A stretch of DNA of 31,584 nucleotides from an uncultured Porphyromonadaceae bacterium (GTDB lineage: Bacteria; Bacteroidota; Bacteroidia; Bacteroidales; Muribaculaceae), in contig UQGP01000029.1 of assembly GCA_900540625.1 (NCBI GenBank), positions 1 to 31,584 on the forward strand. Direction: 5' to 3'. The notes below the pieces were generated by a model. The model saw only the letters and a program-made list of their open reading frames with translations. It had not been told where the DNA came from and did no database searches. A program made the translations under genes and the position numbers. Of this stretch, positions 16,192 to 22,848 are shown one piece after another (position 1 is the first letter of the stretch; the number at the start of each line of letters is the position of its first letter).

Positions 16192-16360
16192 TAAGTCTTA
16201 TGGGAATTATGAGAATCACGAGAGGGATGGGATTTATGAGACGGGTGATAGAATGTATGAGAATTATGGGATGAGGAGATGGATGAGATTTATGAGAATT
16301 GTGCCATTGTTCCCATAATTCCTATTGCTTACATTATTCCCACAATATCCATTATGGAAG
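16192..16360. repeat. Degenerate purine-rich repeat with complementary right half
   Basis: From 16198 to about 16300 the plus strand is almost all purine and T, built from drifting words such as TATGGGAATTATGAGAAT, TATGAGAATTATGGGATG and TTTATGAGA. The next stretch to 16360 is the pyrimidine-rich counterpart (TTCCCATAATTCCTATTG, TTATTCCCACAATATCC). The two halves could pair as a long imperfect hairpin. No coding frame is preserved. Confidence 0.6.
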
Positions 16361-16371
16361 CGTATAGGCAC

Positions 16372-16395
16372 AAAAAAAACGCGTGTTGACGCGTT
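16372..16395 (-). terminator. Minus-strand rho-independent terminator
   Basis: On the minus strand AACGCGT-CAAC-ACGCGTT forms a perfect 7-bp stem running into a tract of eight T. On the plus strand it is preceded by the A run and followed by a poor tract, so it is oriented for minus-strand transcription. Confidence 0.8.
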
Positions 16396-16548
16396 CGAAT
16401 TTGTGCGCGGCACATTTCTATGCCTTGCTGTCCGAGGACGCCCGGATGGCGCCGCTCGGGGTTGCTTTTCGTGGATTTGTTTGTGTGTTAATTAGTAAAA
16501 ACTATATCTATATATTACCCTATGAGAAACCATGTATTAGATTTTTCT
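16372..16548 (-). ncRNA. Candidate minus-strand small RNA of about 175 nt
   Basis: A full minus-strand promoter (16553-16585) and a strong minus-strand terminator (16372-16395) bracket a stretch with no credible ORF. The 5' half is AT-rich and little structured. Near the 3' end a 28-nt hairpin at 16432-16459 pairs CCGAG-(C)-GGCGCC with GGCGTC-CTCGG. In the minus-strand RNA its odd pair is G-U; in the plus strand it would be an A-C mismatch, which supports minus-strand expression. No known RNA family was recognised. A 13-codon frame inside it is not considered real. Confidence 0.5.
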
Positions 16549-16552
16549 GATG

Positions 16553-16585
16553 CAAAGGTAGACAAATGCTGTGATTGCATCCAAA
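16553..16585 (-). promoter_or_regulatory. Minus-strand promoter of the candidate small RNA
   Basis: On the minus strand TTTG (16582-16585), 21 nt, TACCTTTG (16553-16560), a full consensus match with allowed spacing. Confidence 0.65.
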
Positions 16586-16754
16586 TTTTCCACGTTAAAT
16601 ATCTTTAATTAAGCCTATTTGTGGCATTTTGTCCGAATTTCGGCTCTTTTAATGCCCTTTTTGATGTCTGTTGCGGCGCAATCGGCGCAAAAATTGCACA
16701 CAAGTATACCAATCAAATAGATGGGCGGGGTCGGTACGAACAAAAGCCCGTAAC

Positions 16755-16795
16755 CCGAGATAGTCCCGTATACCCCACCGAGATAGTCCCGTATA
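16755..16795. repeat. 18-bp direct repeat, two copies
   Basis: CCGAGATAGTCCCGTATA occurs at 16755-16772 and 16778-16795, exact, with a 23-bp period. A weaker third copy, CCGAGACAACCC, follows at 16801. It lies just beyond the terminator of the minus-strand tRNA-Gln. It could be a tandem protein-binding site or a mobile remnant; nothing in the sequence decides this. Confidence 0.6.
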
Positions 16796-16817
16796 AAACT
16801 CCGAGACAACCCATCGG

Positions 16818-16870
16818 CAAAAAAGAAGAAAGAAACCATTCGGCCATGCGGCTTTGAGGTTTCCTTCTTC
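16818..16870 (-). terminator. Minus-strand terminator of tRNA-Gln
   Basis: On the minus strand GAAGAAGGAAACC (16870-16858) pairs with GGTTTCTTTCTTC (16837-16825) with one mismatch across a 20-nt loop, then six T. Confidence 0.85.
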
Positions 16871-16878
16871 TCAGATAG

Positions 16879-16949
16879 TAGTCTTACCAGGATTCGAACC
16901 TAGACAGACAGAACCAAAAACTGTAGTGCTACCATTACACCATAAGACT
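16879..16949 (-). tRNA. tRNA-Gln (anticodon TTG)
   Basis: Minus-strand cloverleaf: acceptor AGTCTTA/TAAGACT, D stem GTGT/GCAC, anticodon arm ACAGT-TTTTGGT-TCTGT (anticodon TTG), variable CTGT, T arm CTAGG-TTCGAAT-CCTGG, discriminator A; 71 nt, no encoded CCA. The last pair of the anticodon stem is T-T instead of the usual A-T. Own promoter and terminator. Confidence 0.93.
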
Positions 16950-16990
16950 ATCGTGATGCCCAAGCGCGGCGCTCCGCGCCTTAAGCGCTG

Positions 16991-17022
16991 CAAAGTTACG
17001 TATATTTTCCCATTCTCGCAAA
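16991..17022 (-). promoter_or_regulatory. Minus-strand promoter of tRNA-Gln
   Basis: On the minus strand TTTG (17019-17022), 20 nt, TAACTTTG (16991-16998). The tRNA 5' end is about 40 nt downstream. Confidence 0.8.
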
Positions 17023-17064
17023 ATTTCTCGCAAAAAATCCTTCCGAAAAAATTTTCTCCCCCTT

Positions 17065-17096
17065 ATTGCAATATAAAAAAAATATAACTAACTTTG
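17065..17096 (+). promoter_or_regulatory. Promoter of the structured RNA at 17100-17423
   Basis: ATTG (17065-17068), 20 nt, TAACTTTG (17089-17096). It is divergent from the tRNA-Gln promoter about 45 bp away. Downstream there is no protein gene before the terminator at 17384-17423. Confidence 0.75.
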
Positions 17097-17099
17097 CGG

Positions 17100-17423
17100 A
17101 TGCAGACCGAAACGCAGAAGCCCGGTCCGGGGTTAAGCGGGAAGGGATGCAAAAAACATAATAGAAAGCGTTTACTCGACGCTCTTTCTTGACGTTCCGA
17201 AACTTCGCAACTTTCAGAAATCTTCGTCAAGGATGCAGCAAACAGTGGATGTCCTGTGGATATGTATATTCCGCCAACGACACGCATGTGAATGCCGCTT
17301 GTTGGTGTGTTTACACATATTACGCGTGAGGCTTCTGCATATTTGCTCGTTCTACGAAGATGGGCAATGCGAAGGCCTCGGAACGTGAGAGCGAGCAAAA
17401 GTACAGACTCTCACGCTTTTTTT
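17100..17423 (+). ncRNA. Structured non-coding RNA of about 320 nt, family not recognised
   Basis: A consensus promoter and a perfect terminator enclose about 320 nt with no credible ORF. Perfect pairings: GCAGAAGCC (17114-17122) with GGCTTCTGC (17330-17338), closing a domain of about 225 nt; CTTGACG (17188-17194) with CGTCAAG (17225-17231); CACGC..ATGTG (17281-17290) with CACAT..GCGTG (17314-17328). ATGCAGA at 17100-17106 can compete for the same 3' segment (TCTGCAT, 17334-17340). TTTGCTCG (17342-17349) can pair with CGAGCAAA (17392-17399) in the terminator loop, a possible pseudoknot. Key sequences of RNase P RNA (GAGGAAAGUCC) and tmRNA were looked for and not seen. A 6S-like or an undescribed Bacteroidales RNA are possibilities. 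Confidence 0.75.
17384..17423 (+). terminator. Terminator of the structured RNA
   Basis: CGTGAGAG (17384-17391) pairs perfectly with CTCTCACG (17408-17415) across a 16-nt loop, then C and seven T. Confidence 0.92.
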
Positions 17424-17513
17424 GTACCCGCTCGAATCCGGAGAAGTCTATAGAGCATTGCCTTTCTTCTTATAATATTGGATTGTCATATTGCTTGACT
17501 GATTTGACTTATT

Positions 17514-18713
17514 ATGAGAATATTACTTTTTCTTAAAAACCTTTTTATTCCAGTCCATGAGAGGAAGATTTCAGAGATATCTCGTAGGATTAGAGAATTG
17601 CAGGATTACAGAATAACGAAGGCATCCAAATCAAAGTATTTAGATAATTCTGACTTTGAGGTTGATACTAAAAAGGTCAGTAGGGAGATACGAATATTCG
17701 AGCCAAAAGACTTATGTATGGAAGTCTCGATGCGTTCATTAAAAGAAAAACGCATCGAACGCGAAAGGAATAGGATAGAAGGTCTTCGTAATCAAGTGGC
17801 ACGCAATATGCAGAGTGTTGGAATGCTTCTTAATAGTAACGAGGTCGATAAAGCGGAGAATTTGTTGATAGAAACTTATTCAACGATTAAGGAACTGAAT
17901 AATCAGGATCTTTTTGACTCATATAATAGGCTTGAGAGGAAGATTTCATCGTTAAGAGAAGAATTACGTTATAAAGAGATTGAACGTAAACGAATTGAGC
18001 GAGAACGAGAAGAAGAGGAATGTAGGAAAAAGGAAGAGCAAGAACGTCTTAAAAAAGAGCATTTAGAAATAGCACGGGTGCGAAGGGAGCAAAAAGCCCG
18101 TGAATACGAAGAGACGCTTCAAGTAGAGAATCAGAAAAGAATCCTCGAGCGAAAGAGATTATTAGAAATTGTAACATGCAAAAAGAATAATGCCGAGGAT
18201 TTCTTAAATTACCTAAGAATTAAAGGTATAAAGTATTTCTATCATTTCACTGATGAGATGAACTTGGTATCAATACGCAAACATGGTGGGCTATATTCTT
18301 GGTATTATTGTCAAAACAACAACATTCGTATACCAAATGCTGGTGGAGATCAGATGTCAAGAGCTTTGGATTCAAGGCATGGGCTACAGGACTATGTACG
18401 CTTGAGTTTTTGCTCTGATCATCCGATGCAATATTCTTTGATGAAAAGGGGCGCGAATCTTGTTTTGTTAAAAATCAAAATTGAGGTTGCTGGATTTAGA
18501 GATACACAGTTTTCAAATATGAATGCTGCGGCGAAAGATGTTGCGCATGGACCTTCATTCGAGGATTTATGTCGAGTAAACATATATGCAGTAAAGCAAA
18601 CATTTGTAAAACGTGAAGATGAAATCTTTCAGGAGCATCAAGCTGAATGTATGGTGAAAACGTTTATCCCGATTGAATACATTGAAAATATAGACAATCC
18701 AATAAGGGTGTAG
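17514..18713 (+). CDS. DarT-like ADP-ribosyltransferase with coiled-coil N-terminal region
   Basis: A 399-residue protein. Residues about 1-215 are charged, Lys/Arg/Glu-rich and strongly helical, including a long coiled coil (about 140-215). Residues about 235-399 resemble the DarT (DUF4433) ADP-ribosyltransferase fold: YHFTDEMNLVSIRKHG with H244, then DYVRLSFCSDHPMQY with R296, and HQAECMV with E378. H, R and E at these places match the NAD-contacting and catalytic residues known in DarT toxins, which ADP-ribosylate a base in single-stranded DNA. The NAAA segment in between fits the family's loop. The next gene, 1 nt away, may be its antidote. The usual DarG macrodomain antitoxin is absent. 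Nucleobase target and activity are inferred. The coiled coil might tether the toxin to the ZorA-like tail. Confidence 0.75.
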   Translation: MRILLFLKNLFIPVHERKISEISRRIRELQDYRITKASKSKYLDNSDFEVDTKKVSREIRIFEPKDLCMEVSMRSLKEKRIERERNRIEGLRNQVARNMQSVGMLLNSNEVDKAENLLIETYSTIKELNNQDLFDSYNRLERKISSLREELRYKEIERKRIEREREEEECRKKEEQERLKKEHLEIARVRREQKAREYEETLQVENQKRILERKRLLEIVTCKKNNAEDFLNYLRIKGIKYFYHFTDEMNLVSIRKHGGLYSWYYCQNNNIRIPNAGGDQMSRALDSRHGLQDYVRLSFCSDHPMQYSLMKRGANLVLLKIKIEVAGFRDTQFSNMNAAAKDVAHGPSFEDLCRVNIYAVKQTFVKREDEIFQEHQAECMVKTFIPIEYIENIDNPIRV

Positions 18714-18714
18714 A

Positions 18715-19329
18715 ATGATATATATTGAAAGTAAGAGAAGAAAGGTTGAGCGTATTCAGACGCAATATCCGGAGGCTGATATATTGGATATTACATCGGT
18801 CTCTATATACGCATATGCGAGATTATTAAGCCCATTCTATCCACATGGTAATATCCCTGTTCCGTTCACACCGAATGTTTATTCAATGTCAGTTGAGGGG
18901 ATTTGGCAAGGGCTGAAGGTTTTTGAATTGTATGATGTGGACGTTTCAAAATTTCAAAATGCGACAATGAAAGGTATGAAGCGAACGGTTAGGCGTTTTG
19001 GTAAACCACTTGGGCATCGCCAGGGCGTTTGGGGCGAAAAATTATTAGATTATTTTGAGGCGCGAATACAAATATACCTTCCTTCGTATAAGTGGGTTCT
19101 TGACAATGTGCCGCAAGTTAAGGCTATTGTAAAGAGAATTGCAGAAAGAGCTATAAATCATGATATAGTCTTTTTAGATTATAATACTAATGATGATTAT
19201 AGAGATCTGACTGCCCCTTTGTCTCATGCTGGGTTACTAAAAATGTATATAGAAGGAAAATACCCGAACTTGAATGACAATAAGGTACTTAGTTCGCAGA
19301 AAGCTCCGGAAGAGCGCAAAATAGGATAG
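18715..19329 (+). CDS. NADAR-like protein, candidate antidote to the DarT-like toxin
   Basis: A 204-residue soluble protein. It was not matched to a named family with certainty, but residues about 38-70 read LSPFYPHGNIPVPF...YSMSVEGIWQGLKVFE, closely parallel to the NADAR (YbiA) signature in which an N/S-FYP motif is followed by SVE..(F/W)Q..K. E61 would correspond to the conserved Glu. The rest has a GMKRTVRRFG basic segment, an AR..IYLP.Y.WVL segment and an LDYNTN...APLSHAGLLKMY end, the last unlike classic NADAR. Known NADAR proteins can remove ADP-ribose from guanine and serve as antitoxins for guanine-modifying DarT relatives; that role is proposed here because it directly follows the DarT-like gene with a 1-nt gap. 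Could instead be an unrelated, uncharacterised DUF family. Confidence 0.6.
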   Translation: MIYIESKRRKVERIQTQYPEADILDITSVSIYAYARLLSPFYPHGNIPVPFTPNVYSMSVEGIWQGLKVFELYDVDVSKFQNATMKGMKRTVRRFGKPLGHRQGVWGEKLLDYFEARIQIYLPSYKWVLDNVPQVKAIVKRIAERAINHDIVFLDYNTNDDYRDLTAPLSHAGLLKMYIEGKYPNLNDNKVLSSQKAPEERKIG

Positions 19330-19380
19330 ATAATAACAAATATCTAAACAATACTAATATAAATTATTATATGTATAATC

Positions 19381-20916
19381 ATGGAAGATTCTGAGATAAT
19401 ACTTTTGGCTGTAGCAATCATGGTCGTTCTTGTTGTTATTGCACTTCAAATTAAATCGTTTTTAGATACAAGGGCAAAAATCAGTAAACTTACATGTTTT
19501 TTTCCTGATATAAGTAAACTATCTATAATCCATTCTTCTATAAAAAAATCCGATATAGAAACACCGTCTGCGCTAAAGTATTTCTTAAAGAATCCGCGTA
19601 AACGTATGGATAATACCCCACTATCATCCGACGCGTATGAAGAATGTTCATCAATTCCACAAGATGAATATGTAGATGTTGACTTAATTAAGGACGTAGA
19701 ACGCGAAGGCTTCTTATTCAATGAAGTTATTGATGAAACTAACGCCTATCTTTGTAAGAATGTTGGAACGTCTGCTGATTTTACTATACTTGAAAGTATT
19801 TGTAACAGCAAAGTAATGGCCGTGGAAACAGAGATACAGAATACTATAAATGTGCCGCTATACCTTGGCCTTGGTGGCACTTTTATCGGCATAATAGTGG
19901 GACTCGTGGGTGTTGTGTCTAATATCGATGTTATTTTTGGCAAGGGCTCTGCTGAGGTAACATCGTCTCCGATACAAGCTTTACTTGTGGGTGTTGTTAT
20001 TGCGATGTTCGCAAGTTTTGTAGGGCTGGGACTTATGACATGGAATTCTGCTGTTGAGCATAAAAACGCATTGCGAATTTGCGATAAGGACAAAATATCT
20101 TATTTTGATTTCTTGCGCCGAGAATTGATGCCATCGTTATCGAATAGTATGGCGTCTAGTCTAAACTCTCTTAAAAGTGTTTTAGGTGAGTTTATCGGGA
20201 AATTCGGAGGAAATCTATCTGCATATAATGCCTCCGCCGAAATTCTTAATGACAACATAGAAAAACAGCACTTGTTGCTTGTTGAAGTTAATAAGATGAA
20301 TCAACTTCAGATTGCAACTACGATAGCGGATGCATTTAAGCAGCTAAATCAGTCAGCACAAGCAATCTCCACGTTTCACAGGTATCAAGAAGATTTAAAT
20401 TCTACTATTGAAAAAGTAGATATCGCACTTTCTCGGATTGACAATATTATATGTTCATTTGATGATTTTGCCAAGGCGCTAGCTATAGTGGTCGAAAATC
20501 AAGGCGTTACAACAGCGCTGCAGACGGCCTTTAAGGCATCAATAGAACAACATTTCCCTATCGGGGCTGAGGCTCGTGAGATTTGGCGAAAGGAGTTTGA
20601 TATCTTAACGGCTGATGCGAAAGCTGTAACAGAGGAGCTGAATAGTCAACTAAAAGCCTCTACAGAATACATTCGTTTGTTTACGGAAACGAATAAAGAT
20701 TCATTCCTTGCTCTTGGAAATCTTGAAGAAGTTTTGGATTCGCTTGTAAAGTATGCAAATGTTCAGGCAACATGTTATAAGGACCTTAAGGATGAAATTC
20801 AGGCCATGAAAGAGTATCAATCTAAAGCTGAAGCTAATCAGTCAAGGTTGAATGCAGATCTTCTCATTGCCGTAAAGGAGATGATGGCAGCAGTTAAAGC
20901 GATAAAGAACGTATAG
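19381..20916 (+). CDS. ZorA/MotA-like proton-channel stator protein with long helical tail
   Basis: A 511-residue inner-membrane protein. TM1 is at about 4-26 (ILLAVAIMVVLVVIALQI), followed by a soluble insertion of about 130 residues. TM2 (158-180, LYLGLGGTFIGIIVGLVG) and TM3 (198-220, ALLVGVVIAMFASFVGLGL) carry the Gly-rich pattern of the MotA/TolQ/ExbB family. Residues about 240-511 are almost wholly helical with coiled-coil character. This order, three membrane segments plus a long cytoplasmic tail, is that of ZorA in Zorya anti-phage systems, where a ZorA pentamer with a ZorB dimer forms a proton-driven motor and the tail signals inwards. At 511 residues it is shorter than the characterised E. 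coli ZorA. It starts 51 nt after the previous stop. Confidence 0.78.
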   Translation: MEDSEIILLAVAIMVVLVVIALQIKSFLDTRAKISKLTCFFPDISKLSIIHSSIKKSDIETPSALKYFLKNPRKRMDNTPLSSDAYEECSSIPQDEYVDVDLIKDVEREGFLFNEVIDETNAYLCKNVGTSADFTILESICNSKVMAVETEIQNTINVPLYLGLGGTFIGIIVGLVGVVSNIDVIFGKGSAEVTSSPIQALLVGVVIAMFASFVGLGLMTWNSAVEHKNALRICDKDKISYFDFLRRELMPSLSNSMASSLNSLKSVLGEFIGKFGGNLSAYNASAEILNDNIEKQHLLLVEVNKMNQLQIATTIADAFKQLNQSAQAISTFHRYQEDLNSTIEKVDIALSRIDNIICSFDDFAKALAIVVENQGVTTALQTAFKASIEQHFPIGAEAREIWRKEFDILTADAKAVTEELNSQLKASTEYIRLFTETNKDSFLALGNLEEVLDSLVKYANVQATCYKDLKDEIQAMKEYQSKAEANQSRLNADLLIAVKEMMAAVKAIKNV

Positions 20917-20917
20917 A

Positions 20918-21592
20918 ATGACTAATATGAAACAAAGCGATTCTTTTTGGACAAGCTATTCAGACTTAATGACTAGTCTGTTTTTTGTTATGTTGGTTTT
21001 GTTTATTGTCTGCCTTGTTAAGGTAAATGGCGTTAATCATGAATTAAGGCGGGCGAAAGATGCAGCTGTTGGTAAGGCCGAAAAGTTAGAGAGCATACTT
21101 CAACTAAAAGAGCAGTTTAAAATATTATCAAAATCTACCTGTCTTGAATATGATTCCAATAGAAAGATGTTTTATGCTAAAGATTTTCAAGAAAAGGAGA
21201 TTTTTATGCCCTTTGATGATAAAATAAAAGAAGTTTTTCTCCCTCTTGTCGATCGTGTTGGAAATGATCTTATAAGAATTCTTAGTGAACTAAATTCAAA
21301 TCGTCGATTTAGTTATCAGCTAGTGATTGAAGGTAATGCCGCCATTCCATGGGAAAAGATGCAAGACGGTTCATATAATCCGGATAATGTAGAAGTATAT
21401 AAATTGAGTTATTGTCGTGCTTTAGCATTGTATAATAGATGGAAATCTAAGGGTCTTGACTTTCGTCAATACAATACAGAGATTGTTATAGCTGGTAGTG
21501 GGTTTAATGGCATTAATCGAGATAATGTTATAGAGGACTATAATAAAAGATTTATCATTCAGATTATTCCAAAAATTGATCGTCCCGAATGA
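20918..21592 (+). CDS. ZorB/MotB-like protein with OmpA-like peptidoglycan-binding domain
   Basis: A 224-residue inner-membrane protein. A single TM helix (about 17-35) is entered by SDSFWTSYSDLMTSLFFVML; D16 sits where MotB/ZorB proteins keep the proton-accepting Asp. A helical linker follows (about 40-75), then an OmpA-like domain (about 90-220): MPFDDKIKEVFLPLVDRVG, VIEGNA in place of the usual (V/I)xGHTD, YKLSYCRALALYNRW, IAGSGF and NKRFIIQIIPK. The His-Thr-Asp of the classic peptidoglycan-binding site is not kept, so wall binding may be altered. Partner of the preceding gene, 1 nt downstream of it (TAGAATGA junction). Together they form the motor module of a Zorya-like system. Confidence 0.8.
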   Translation: MTNMKQSDSFWTSYSDLMTSLFFVMLVLFIVCLVKVNGVNHELRRAKDAAVGKAEKLESILQLKEQFKILSKSTCLEYDSNRKMFYAKDFQEKEIFMPFDDKIKEVFLPLVDRVGNDLIRILSELNSNRRFSYQLVIEGNAAIPWEKMQDGSYNPDNVEVYKLSYCRALALYNRWKSKGLDFRQYNTEIVIAGSGFNGINRDNVIEDYNKRFIIQIIPKIDRPE

Positions 21593-22845
21593 GTCTTATT
21601 GTTTGTGTCCTGTTGATACTAAGTATTGTTATAGCTAGTGTTTTTGCTGTTAACAAAATTAGTGAGAATGTGAATGAGAATGATATATTCTCAAGTCGCA
21701 AAATAAAAGTGATGGCCTTAGTTGGTAAAGATTGGGGCAGCCTAAATAAATCTGATAAAAAGATTATATCATCATTTCCGAAAGAAATGTGGCTTGAATG
21801 GTCAGATAGGCTTAATCAATTAATAATTGTTTCTACGAAGTATGCAGATGTTATGTCGGCGTATATTCTCCAGTATTATTCATATGTAAGTAAGCAACCG
21901 CATTTTTGTGAGTATAAATTGTTCTCTCCTGTAGCAAATAGATGTAAGGTGTTGCTTGAGTGTATGAGGTTTGAGGACATATTGCACCTTTCAATGATAA
22001 CTGAGGATGATTGGCAAAAAAGACAACGGGTAAAGAAAATAGCAGAGTCCATCTGTCTTAATAATACTGATGCTATTCGAGAAATTAAGATAACAAAACA
22101 GCCATTGTTAGATGAAGATATAGTAAGGCTGGATAAAAGGATACAACAAATTCAGAAACGGTATGTTGTTGCGTCGGAATATAAAACTTGGATTAAGAAG
22201 CAATCGGATTATTGCGACACTATTTTTAACTTATATGATGGGTCGAAGAATGAATTTTGCTGCTATCAATATGAGGTTGCATTCAAAAGGCCATTGCCTT
22301 CAGGAGCGGTTGTGAACGATAGTTTTAACATATATCAGTTTTTTTATGATTGTGAATCTCCGTTTTATGAGGAACAACAAAAACAATTGAATTTCCATAT
22401 GGTACAGCCTCAGACATTGCAGAAGTTTAAGGACGGAAGATGGCATTGCAATGACGCTGTGTATGATGAAATAGTGGCATTTATCAAGATGCTGTCTGAC
22501 GGCAATGAACTGCTTGTGGTTTTTAATAATCATACGGCGTATAAATGGAGTGATGGAACGTATAATTTCCATTATGCATATTTAAAGTCTTGTCTTGAGA
22601 AAACTGGGGTTCCATATATTAACATAGAGCAACTTGCATCGATAGCGGACGGTTTTGACTATGGTTCAATTTTTGTTTTTGATTTAATTACGGTTAATGA
22701 GGATTTGTTGCTTACGTCTAAACTGATTGCGGAGGTGTTTTCTATAAAGGTCCCCACTATAGTTTGGTGTTCCTTAATCAAAGAATTCGATAAGGATGAA
22801 ATGGAAGAGCTGTGTAAGCTTGCAACAAAGGATGTGTCCCAATGA
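21589..22845 (+). CDS. Membrane-anchored protein of unknown function, last gene of the Zorya-like operon
   Basis: A 418-residue protein whose family was not recognised. One N-terminal TM helix (about 2-22, SLIVCVLLILSIVIASVFAV) is followed by a soluble part rich in Lys, Tyr and Cys. Residues 30-220 look mainly helical. The C-terminal part (about 300-410) alternates hydrophobic strands and helices (LLVVFNNH, GVPYINIEQLA, SIFVFDLITV, PTIVWCSLI), suggesting an alpha/beta Rossmann-like or degenerate phosphoribosyltransferase-like fold; no active-site signature could be read. Its ATG overlaps the ZorB-like stop (ATGA), so it is translationally coupled and likely part of the same complex, perhaps an inner-membrane adaptor or effector. 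Two stop codons in a row end it. Confidence 0.65.
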   Translation: MSLIVCVLLILSIVIASVFAVNKISENVNENDIFSSRKIKVMALVGKDWGSLNKSDKKIISSFPKEMWLEWSDRLNQLIIVSTKYADVMSAYILQYYSYVSKQPHFCEYKLFSPVANRCKVLLECMRFEDILHLSMITEDDWQKRQRVKKIAESICLNNTDAIREIKITKQPLLDEDIVRLDKRIQQIQKRYVVASEYKTWIKKQSDYCDTIFNLYDGSKNEFCCYQYEVAFKRPLPSGAVVNDSFNIYQFFYDCESPFYEEQQKQLNFHMVQPQTLQKFKDGRWHCNDAVYDEIVAFIKMLSDGNELLVVFNNHTAYKWSDGTYNFHYAYLKSCLEKTGVPYINIEQLASIADGFDYGSIFVFDLITVNEDLLLTSKLIAEVFSIKVPTIVWCSLIKEFDKDEMEELCKLATKDVSQ

Positions 22846-22848
22846 TGA

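Larger units (their letters stand above)
17424..22848 (+). other. AT-rich accessory island carrying a five-gene defence-like operon
   Basis: Base composition drops sharply from the GC-rich flanks to AT-rich sequence with A/T-ending codons over 17514-22845, then recovers. The five genes are all on the plus strand with gaps of 1, 51, 1 and -4 nt. The sequence TAGAATGA forms two of the junctions (18711-18718 and 20914-20921). No integrase and no flanking direct repeats were seen, so how it was acquired is not visible. A possible weak promoter is TAATATTG at 17473-17480, one base off the -7 consensus, without a -33 box. Confidence 0.75.

Noticed and set aside
16621..17087. Two overlapping plus-strand ORFs around tRNA-Gln
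   Set aside because: They run across a tRNA gene, its terminator and its promoter on the opposite strand, and have no protein features.
17100..17423. RNase P RNA or tmRNA
   Set aside because: The conserved RNase P core GAGGAAAGUCC and the tmRNA 5' GGGGCU.../tag and T-arm sequences are absent.
17514..19329. Ordinary DarTG toxin-antitoxin pair
   Set aside because: The second protein lacks macrodomain features of DarG and instead shows a NADAR-like signature; the pair is also embedded in a longer operon.
16879..22848. Island integrated at the tRNA-Gln gene
   Set aside because: The tRNA 3' end faces away from the island, a complete RNA gene lies between, and no repeat of the tRNA end or an integrase was found.
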